Positions 1 through 5,098 of a DNA stretch of 6,289 bases are shown here, piece by piece. How positions within the stretch are numbered: position 1 is the first letter of the stretch; every line of letters begins with the position of its first letter. The position numbers and the translations under genes are program-made. The notes under the pieces are model-generated. The model was not told where the DNA came from. It did no database searches and saw only the letters and a program-made list of their open reading frames with translations. The DNA comes from Candidatus Dormiibacterota bacterium (GTDB taxonomy: Bacteria > Chloroflexota > Dormibacteria > UBA8260), in NCBI GenBank assembly GCA_955652455.1, contig CATPBU010000328.1, positions 1 to 6,289 of the forward strand. The letters run 5' to 3'.

Positions 1-1250
1 GCGACCAGCTCATGAGCGACGCGGAAGGGCATACCGCGCATGACCAGGTACTCGGCGACATCGGTGGCGAGCAGCGCCGGGTCAGACGCCGCAGCGCGCA
101 GCGTGCGCCGGTTGAAACGGAGGACGCGCATCGCATCGGTGACCACCGCGATCGTGGCCAGCGTGGTGTCCACGGCATCGAACAGCGCCGCCTTGTCCTC
201 CTGCAGGTCTCGGTTGTAGGCGAGTGGCAAGCCCTTGAGCAGCGCCAGCAGAGCGCTGAGGTCGCTGATGCTGCGTGCTGTGCGGCCGCGCACCAGTTCG
301 AACACATCGGGGTTCTTCTTCTGCGGCATCAGCGACGACCCGGTGGCGTGGCTGTCCGGCAGCTCGGCGAAGCCGTACTCGCTCGATGTCCAGAGCACAA
401 CCTCCTCGGCCAGCCGCGACAGGTGCACCATGATCAGGGCGCACGCCGCGGTGACCTCAATCGCGAAGTCGCGGTCGGCGACGGCGTCCAGCGAGTTTGC
501 TGTGATGCTCGCGAAGTTCAGCTCCTGCGCAACCGCGCGCCGATCGAGGGGCAACGTCGTGGCGGCGAGCGCGCCGCTGCCGAGGGGGAGGACGTCGCAG
601 CGGTCGTGGGCATCCTCGAGTCGGCCGATGTCGCGCTGGAGCATCTCGACGTAGGCGAGCAGGTGATGCGCGAGCGACACCACCTGGGCCCGCTGACCAT
701 GGGTGTACCCCGGCATGACCGTGCCGCGATGCTGCTCGGCTCGGCGGATAAGGGCCTCCTGCAGCGAGGCGATCGCCAGCATCAGGTCACGGATGGTCCT
801 CTTGGAGTACATGCGCAGGTCGGTGGCAACCTGGTCATTGCGGCTGCGGCCGGTGTGCAGCCGGCCGGCCACCTCGCCGGCGATCTCGAACAGACGCCGC
901 TCGATGGCGGAGTGGATGTCCTCGTCGCCGTCGTCGACGACAAACGTGTTGCGATCAAATTCGCGGCGAATATCGCGCAGCCCGGCCTCGATGGCGCGGG
1001 CGTCGACCGGGCTGACCAGTCCGACGGAGCGGAGCATGTGCAGGTGCGCGATCGACCCATCGATGTCGTCACCGTACAGGCGGCGATCAGTGGCGATGCT
1101 GGTCGTGTACTCCTCGACGCGGCGCGACGTGCGCGAGCCGAGGCGGCCGGACCACATCTTCGATGGCTTCGACTCAGGTGGGATGGCCGGAGCGGTCGGA
1201 CCGTTGTCGCCGCCGGCGCCCGCACCGACGATCCGGATCCCGCGGGCCAT
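1..1250 (-). CDS. argH: Argininosuccinate lyase ArgH, 3' end cut by window
   Basis: ArgH splits argininosuccinate into arginine and fumarate, the last step of the pathway; it belongs to the fumarase/aspartase superfamily and works as a homotetramer. Translating back from ATG 1250 gives 416 visible residues with no stop, and the frame runs off the left edge at GMPFRVAHELVA, so about 50-70 residues are missing by comparison with family length. Motifs are KMWSGRL (31-37), DEDIHSAIE (near 108-116), HTGRSRNDQ (132-140), PGYTHGQRAQ (180-189, catalytic His184), the fumarate-lyase signature GSSLMPQKKNPD (304-315) and YNRDLQEDK (345-353). ATG 1250 shares one base with the argG stop (TGATG) and has no good Shine-Dalgarno, so coupled translation is likely. 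Compared with E. coli ArgH this start leaves about 28 extra N-terminal residues rich in Gly, Ala and Pro; an alternative ATG at 1157 (residue 32) would begin at the conserved MWSGR. The assignment is secure; the exact start is not. Confidence 0.95.
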   Translation of the reverse strand, partial: MARGIRIVGAGAGGDNGPTAPAIPPESKPSKMWSGRLGSRTSRRVEEYTTSIATDRRLYGDDIDGSIAHLHMLRSVGLVSPVDARAIEAGLRDIRREFDRNTFVVDDGDEDIHSAIERRLFEIAGEVAGRLHTGRSRNDQVATDLRMYSKRTIRDLMLAIASLQEALIRRAEQHRGTVMPGYTHGQRAQVVSLAHHLLAYVEMLQRDIGRLEDAHDRCDVLPLGSGALAATTLPLDRRAVAQELNFASITANSLDAVADRDFAIEVTAACALIMVHLSRLAEEVVLWTSSEYGFAELPDSHATGSSLMPQKKNPDVFELVRGRTARSISDLSALLALLKGLPLAYNRDLQEDKAALFDAVDTTLATIAVVTDAMRVLRFNRRTLRAAASDPALLATDVAEYLVMRGMPFRVAHELV

Positions 1251-1252
1251 CA
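1248..1252 (-). other. TGATG stop/start overlap argG-argH
   Basis: The argG stop TGA (1252-1250) and the proposed argH ATG (1250-1248) share one base. Upstream bases are pyrimidine-rich (CCTCC) and give no Shine-Dalgarno, so argH translation probably depends on ribosomes finishing argG. If argH in fact starts at ATG 1157, this overlap would be accidental. Confidence 0.65.
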
Positions 1253-2503
1253 GGAGGCACGCCGCACCTGCCGCGGCAGCGACAGGGGTTCGAGGTCCTC
1301 GAGGGCGCCCTGGGCGCTCGCCGCGGTGCGCAGCGACAACCCGAACAGCTCGATAAAGCCCCGCGCCGCGCCATGGTCGAAGGCGTCATCCGCGCGGTCA
1401 TAGGTTGCCAGCGCCGCGCTGTACAGCGAACGCACAGCGCGGCGACCGGTCACGCTGACCTGGCCGCGCCGGCAGCGCACGCGCACCTCGCCGCTGACAT
1501 GCTCCTGCGTCGAGGTCACGAACGCCGCCAGGGCGTTCCGCAGCGCCCCAAACCAGAGCCCGTCATAGACGAGACGGGCCCACTCATTGCCGAGTTGACG
1601 CTTGAGATGGGCAACGTCGCGCGGCAGCGCAACTGTCTCCAGCGCCGCGTGAGCGGCTTGCAGGACAACGGCGGCCGGGGCCTCGTAGACCTCGCGCGAC
1701 TTGATGCCGACAAGCCGGTTCTCGACGTGGTCGATACGACCCACGCCGTTGCGTCCGCCGACGACGTTGAGGCGAAGCACCAGCTCCTCAGCCGCCAACC
1801 GCTCGCCGTCGACCGATACCGGCACGCCGCGCTCGAACGCGATGGTCAACTCATCGCCCGCGCTCGGCGCGGTGGCGGGGTCGGCGGTCCATTCGTACAC
1901 CTCACGGGGCGGCTCGGTCCACGGATCCTCGAGCGGACCACATTCGACGCTCCTCCCCCACAGGTTGGCATCGACGCTGTACGGCGACTCCACCGTGACA
2001 GGAACCTCGATGCCATGGGCAGCCGCGTACGCGATCTCCTGGGGACGGCCCATGTCCCAGTCGCGCACCGGCGCCACCACCTCGAGCTCCGGTGCCAGGG
2101 CGGCCGTGGCGACCTCGAACCTGACCTGGTCGTTGCCCTTGCCGGTGCACCCGTGGGCCACCGCCACGGCGCCCTCCTCGCGGGCGACGTCGACGAGGAG
2201 CTTGGCGATGAGCGGCCGGGCCAGCGCGGTGGCGAGTGGGTACACGCCCTCGTAGACCGCTCCCGCGCTGAGCGTCGGGAAGACGAAGTGCTCCACGAAC
2301 ACGCGGCGAGCGTCGACCACGTGGGCAGCGATCGCGCCGGCGCGCAGGGCGCGTTCGGTGACCGTGTCGGCGTCGCGGCCCTCGCCACCGAGGTCGGCTG
2401 TGAGCGTCACCACCTCATAGTGCAGCTGCTCCTGGAGCCAGCGCACCGCCACCGAGGTGTCGAGGCCACCGCTGTAGGCAAGGACGATGCGCCGCTGTGT
2501 CAC
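1250..2503 (-). CDS. argG: Argininosuccinate synthase ArgG
   Basis: ArgG condenses citrulline with aspartate using ATP (giving AMP and PPi) to form argininosuccinate. The product has 417 residues. The N-terminal nucleotide-binding domain begins with the PP-loop AYSGGLDTS (9-17), followed by VYEGVYPLATALARPLIAK (83-101) and HGCTGKGNDQVRFE (117-130), where the family binds citrulline and aspartate. The ESPYSVDANLWGRS segment (172-185), EVYEWT (201-206) and GRIDHVENRLVGIKSREVYE (255-274) belong to the synthetase domain. The GTG start at 2503 is fixed by a GAGGAG Shine-Dalgarno (2514-2509, 5-base spacing), the GTGA overlap with the argR stop and the family N-terminus. The frame happens to stay open upstream to 3004, but those 167 codons read argR out of frame and resemble nothing. 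The ending around YDRADDAFDHGAARGF (368-383) is like actinobacterial ArgG, and a tail of roughly 20-25 residues follows the conserved GLS. The common DLGQ motif reads DLGG (37-40). Confidence 0.96.
   Translation of the reverse strand: MTQRRIVLAYSGGLDTSVAVRWLQEQLHYEVVTLTADLGGEGRDADTVTERALRAGAIAAHVVDARRVFVEHFVFPTLSAGAVYEGVYPLATALARPLIAKLLVDVAREEGAVAVAHGCTGKGNDQVRFEVATAALAPELEVVAPVRDWDMGRPQEIAYAAAHGIEVPVTVESPYSVDANLWGRSVECGPLEDPWTEPPREVYEWTADPATAPSAGDELTIAFERGVPVSVDGERLAAEELVLRLNVVGGRNGVGRIDHVENRLVGIKSREVYEAPAAVVLQAAHAALETVALPRDVAHLKRQLGNEWARLVYDGLWFGALRNALAAFVTSTQEHVSGEVRVRCRRGQVSVTGRRAVRSLYSAALATYDRADDAFDHGAARGFIELFGLSLRTAASAQGALEDLEPLSLPRQVRRAS
2500..2503 (-). other. GTGA stop/start overlap argR-argG
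   Basis: The argG start GTG (2503-2501) overlaps the argR stop TGA (2502-2500). It shows that argG is in one transcript with the repressor gene and has no promoter of its own at this junction. Confidence 0.8.
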
Positions 2504-3000
2504 GCCGTCTCCTCGATGATGGCACGCAACCGAGCCATGAGTCGCTGCGCCGCTGGGCGCGAGCGCGCGATGAGAAGCACTGTGTCGTCGCCCGCGATGG
2601 TGCCGGCGAGCTCGTCGAAGCGTGCGTTGTCGAGAGCGACAGCGACCAACGAGGCCGTGCCCGGTTGGGCATGCACGACACCGAGCAGGTCGATGAACTC
2701 GACGCCCTGGGTGTGCTCGCGCAATGCGTTGTGGAGGCGCATGCGCGCCCCACGCTCGTCGATCTCCGCGCCCGGAAGCACGTAGCGCGCTCCGTCGTCG
2801 CCGGCGACGCGCAGCAGGCCGAGCTCCCGGATGTCCCTGCTGACCGTTGCCTGGGTGACATCGAGACGGCGGCGGTGCAGCGCCGACACCAACTCGTCCT
2901 GGGTGCGGATGGTGTGAGTGCGCACCAGATCGAGGATGGCACGCTGTCGCGAGCGCTTTCCCGCCACGGTGCTGCCGGCGCGTTCGGTGGTGGTGCTCAC
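2500..3000 (-). CDS. argR: Arginine repressor ArgR
   Basis: ArgR is a hexameric transcription factor that binds ARG-box operators when loaded with arginine and represses the biosynthetic operon. The 166-residue product has an N-terminal winged helix-turn-helix (about 15-77) with the recognition segment TQATVSRDIRELG (49-61), followed by YVLPG (73-77) at the end of the wing. The C-terminal oligomerisation and arginine-binding domain (about 85-166) carries GTIAGDDT (133-140), whose Asp pair (138-139) contacts arginine in known homologues. About 14 poorly conserved residues precede the DNA-binding domain. GTG 3000 has a strong Shine-Dalgarno (GGAGGG, 3012-3007, 6-base spacing) and overlaps the argD stop by GTGA. 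Lying inside the operon it presumably controls, the gene is probably autoregulated. No ARG box is evident in the window. Argonaute or other 'Arg' regulators are excluded by the paired ArgR domains. Confidence 0.95.
   Translation of the reverse strand: MSTTTERAGSTVAGKRSRQRAILDLVRTHTIRTQDELVSALHRRRLDVTQATVSRDIRELGLLRVAGDDGARYVLPGAEIDERGARMRLHNALREHTQGVEFIDLLGVVHAQPGTASLVAVALDNARFDELAGTIAGDDTVLLIARSRPAAQRLMARLRAIIEETA
2509..2514 (-). promoter_or_regulatory. Shine-Dalgarno of argG
   Basis: GAGGAG on the minus strand, 5 bases before GTG 2503, embedded in the Glu-Glu codons near the end of argR. It supports the GTG start, which also shares GTGA with the argR stop. Confidence 0.72.
2997..3000 (-). 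other. GTGA stop/start overlap argD-argR
   Basis: The argR start GTG (3000-2998) overlaps the argD stop TGA (2999-2997). This is the same arrangement as at argB-argD and argR-argG, but here it is combined with a strong GGAGGG ribosome-binding site. Confidence 0.8.
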
Positions 3001-4214
3001 GCACCGCCCTCCGTCTGCGCGATCGCGAACGCCTCGCGCAGCCGACCCATCGCCTCGTCGATCTCCTGCTCGGTGATGATCAGCGCGGGGAGAAGGCGCA
3101 GTACCCTGTCGTCGACAGCGTTGACGATGACGCCGCAGTCCAGTGCGGCGCGCCCGGCGCGCGCCGCGATCGGTTCGTCGAGCACCAGTCCGATCATCAG
3201 GCCTCGCCCGCGAACGCCGGCGACCGGCACCCCGTCCGCACGCAGGGAGAGCAGCGACTCACGCAGGTACTCGCCGACGCGCCCGGCCCGCTCCACCAGG
3301 CCGTCCTCATCGATGACACGGAGCACTGCACAGGCAACCGCGGCGGCCAGCGGACCGCCGCCGAACGTGCTGCCGTGGTCACCCGGTTCGAGCACGTCGG
3401 CCGCCGGGGAGGCGAGGACCGCGCCGATGGGTACGCCACCACCGAGACCCTTGGCGACGGTCATCACGTCCGGGATGATGCCGGCGTGCTGGTGCGCCCA
3501 CCAGCGACCGGTGCGCCCCATGCCGGTCTGCACCTCGTCGAGCAGCAGCAGCACGCCACGGTCATCGCAGAGCGCGCGCACGTCGCGAAGCAGCGCGTCG
3601 GAGAGAGGGAGGACGCCACTCTCCCCCTGGATGGGCTCGAGCAGCACGGCGGCGACGTCGTCATCCACGGCTGCGCCGATCGCCTCGATGTTCGCGTCGA
3701 CGTGCGCAAACCCGGGCGGCAGTGGCTCGAAAGGTTCCCGGTAGCGTGGCTGCGCGGTGGCAGCCAGCGCTCCCATGGTGCGTCCATGGAAGCCACCCTT
3801 GAGGGCGACAACGGCGGTGGCGCCGTTGCGGTGGCGGCGCCCCCACTTGCGCGCCAGTTTGATCGCGCACTCGTTGGCCTCGGTGCCGCTGTTGCAGAGG
3901 AAGACACGGCCGGCGAAAGCGGTGCGGATCAGCCTCTCGGCGAGCTCGACCTGCGGCGCCGTGTAGTACAGGTTGCTGGTGTGGATCAGGCGGCGTGACT
4001 GCTCGGCGAGCGCGGTGATGATGGCGGGGTGGGCGTGGCCGAGCACGTTGACGGCAATGCCGCCGACCATATCGATCAACTCATGGCCGTTGCCATCAGT
4101 CACCCAGACTCCGTGACCCGAGGCGATCGCCAGCGGCTGGCGCGTGTAGGTGTGCATGAACGCGGCGTCGGCGCGATCGCGGAGGCCGTCGAGAGACGGT
4201 GTGGAGTCACTCAC
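2997..4214 (-). CDS. argD: N-acetylornithine aminotransferase ArgD (class III PLP aminotransferase)
   Basis: ArgD uses glutamate and pyridoxal phosphate to convert N-acetylglutamate semialdehyde to N-acetylornithine; many homologues also act as succinyldiaminopimelate aminotransferase. The product has 405 residues, the usual length. Motifs in order are HTYTRQPLAI (21-30), the phosphate-binding NSGTEANE (108-115), FHGRTMGAL (142-150), DEVQTGMGRTG (226-236, Asp226 to the pyridine nitrogen), the Schiff-base lysine K255 in TVAKGLGGG, GSTFGGGPLA (281-290) and RLLPALIIT (373-381, with the substrate-carboxylate Arg). GTG 4214 is chosen because it shares GTGA with the argB stop and gives the standard N-terminus; the next in-frame Met is residue 20, directly before the conserved HTY. 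There is no convincing Shine-Dalgarno, so translation probably depends on coupling to argB. The family's common GGNPLA is GGGPLA here, a small deviation. It ends in a GTGA overlap with argR. Confidence 0.95.
   Translation of the reverse strand: MSDSTPSLDGLRDRADAAFMHTYTRQPLAIASGHGVWVTDGNGHELIDMVGGIAVNVLGHAHPAIITALAEQSRRLIHTSNLYYTAPQVELAERLIRTAFAGRVFLCNSGTEANECAIKLARKWGRRHRNGATAVVALKGGFHGRTMGALAATAQPRYREPFEPLPPGFAHVDANIEAIGAAVDDDVAAVLLEPIQGESGVLPLSDALLRDVRALCDDRGVLLLLDEVQTGMGRTGRWWAHQHAGIIPDVMTVAKGLGGGVPIGAVLASPAADVLEPGDHGSTFGGGPLAAAVACAVLRVIDEDGLVERAGRVGEYLRESLLSLRADGVPVAGVRGRGLMIGLVLDEPIAARAGRAALDCGVIVNAVDDRVLRLLPALIITEQEIDEAMGRLREAFAIAQTEGGA
3007..3012 (-). promoter_or_regulatory. Shine-Dalgarno of argR
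   Basis: GGAGGG on the minus strand, 6 bases before GTG 3000 and inside the last codons of argD. It is the strongest ribosome-binding sequence in the window and fixes the argR start. It suggests the repressor can recruit ribosomes itself in addition to coupling with argD. Confidence 0.75.
4211..4214 (-). other. GTGA stop/start overlap argB-argD
   Basis: The argD start GTG (4214-4212) and the argB stop TGA (4213-4211) share bases. With no Shine-Dalgarno visible before argD, termination-reinitiation coupling is the likely way it is translated, which would keep ArgB and ArgD output linked. Confidence 0.8.
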
Positions 4215-5086
4215 GGACCGGTGCCGTGCGCGAACATCGTGCCGACGCCTTCCGCCGTCAACAGCTCGAGGAGCAGCGCGTGGGGCACGCGTCCGTCGAT
4301 GATGTGCGCCGCTTCGGCGCCCTCGAGCGCGCGCAGGGCCGCGCGGACCTTGGGGATCATGCCCCCAGCGATCACTCCTGCGGAGATCAGCTGCTCGGCG
4401 CGGTCAGCGTCGAGCTCGCTGAGCAGCGCGCCATCGCGGTCGTGGACGCCATCGACGTTGGTGAGCAGGATCAGCTTGGTGGCGTCCAGCGCGACCGCGA
4501 GCTCGGCGGCGACCGCATCCGCGTTCACGTTGTACGCCTCACCGTCGTAGCCCAGCCCGATCGACGCCACCACCGGGATGCGCCCCTGGTCGAGGATCGA
4601 CACCACCGGCTCGATGTTCACGTGGTCGACCTCGCCGACGAGGCCAAGGTCTTCGCCTCCACCGTTCACGGCGGGCCGGACCAGCAGGGTGGGTCCGTCC
4701 TCGCCGGAGAGGCCGATGGCGTTACCGCCGAGACGGTGGATCCTGGCCACCAGGTCGGGGCCGACCTTGCCGGTGAGCACCATCTTGACCACCTCCATGG
4801 TCGCGGCGTCGGTGACGCGGAGGCCGTTGACGAAACGCGGCGTCATGCCCATCCGCTCCTGCCAGGCGGTGATCTCCGGTCCGCCGCCGTGCACAAGCAC
4901 CGGACGCATGCCCACGAAGCGCAGAAGCACGACGTCTTGGAGCACCGTGTCCAGGTCGACTGCCGCGGCTGCTGCACCGCCGAGCTTGATGACCAGGGTG
5001 TGTCCACTGAAACGGCGGATATACGGCAGCGCCTCGATCAGCGTCTGGGCGCGGCGGACTCGCTCTTCAATGGTCTCGATGGTCAC
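4211..5086 (-). CDS. argB: N-acetylglutamate kinase ArgB (probably arginine-sensitive type)
   Basis: ArgB phosphorylates N-acetylglutamate with ATP, the second step of the pathway and the usual point of arginine feedback. With the GTG start at 5086 the product has 291 residues, normal for the family. Amino-acid-kinase motifs are VIKLGG (32-37, phosphate-binding Lys34), VLVHGGGP (63-70), the YNVNAD segment (185-190) and GGMIPK (241-246, Lys246). The N-terminal helix with LIEALPYIRRFSG (16-28) and the C-terminal EGVGT (279-283) match arginine-inhibited hexameric NAGKs, so feedback inhibition is inferred. Start choice: GTG 5086 has a GAGGG Shine-Dalgarno 7 bases upstream and lies 10 bases after the argJ stop. 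An in-frame ATG at 5116 would overlap argJ by 20 bases, has no Shine-Dalgarno and would add ten atypical residues. The 3' end overlaps argD by GTGA. The usual Asn after the first GG is replaced by an alanine-rich run (AAAAA, 38-42), a position that varies in the family. Confidence 0.95.
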   Translation of the reverse strand: MTIETIEERVRRAQTLIEALPYIRRFSGHTLVIKLGGAAAAAVDLDTVLQDVVLLRFVGMRPVLVHGGGPEITAWQERMGMTPRFVNGLRVTDAATMEVVKMVLTGKVGPDLVARIHRLGGNAIGLSGEDGPTLLVRPAVNGGGEDLGLVGEVDHVNIEPVVSILDQGRIPVVASIGLGYDGEAYNVNADAVAAELAVALDATKLILLTNVDGVHDRDGALLSELDADRAEQLISAGVIAGGMIPKVRAALRALEGAEAAHIIDGRVPHALLLELLTAEGVGTMFAHGTGP

Positions 5087-5093
5087 AGGGAAA

Positions 5094-5098
5094 CCCTC
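5094..5098 (-). promoter_or_regulatory. Shine-Dalgarno of argB
   Basis: On the minus strand GAGGG lies 7 bases before the GTG at 5086 and spans the end of the argJ stop region. It decides for GTG 5086 over the in-frame ATG at 5116, which has only pyrimidine-mixed sequence upstream. Seen directly; function inferred from the consensus. Confidence 0.7.

Noticed and set aside
959..971. Perfect 13-base inverted repeat (ATTCGC-G-GCGAAT) as a possible ArgR operator
   Set aside because: It lies in the middle of the argH coding region, does not resemble the AT-rich ARG-box consensus well, and short palindromes like this occur by chance.
12..1403. Long plus-strand open frame of 463 codons opposite argH
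   Set aside because: It is antisense to argH, has no recognisable domain, and is the expected open shadow frame of high-GC coding DNA.
2504..3004. Upstream extension of argG to 3004 (584 residues in total), as if fused to another domain
   Set aside because: The extra residues are argR read in another frame, and a well-placed Shine-Dalgarno with a GTGA overlap marks the true start at 2503.
1163..3744. Further long plus-strand open frames opposite argG, argR and argD
   Set aside because: They lie wholly antisense to motif-confirmed genes and their translations are rich in Arg, Ala, Ser and His with no domain; they are shadow frames.
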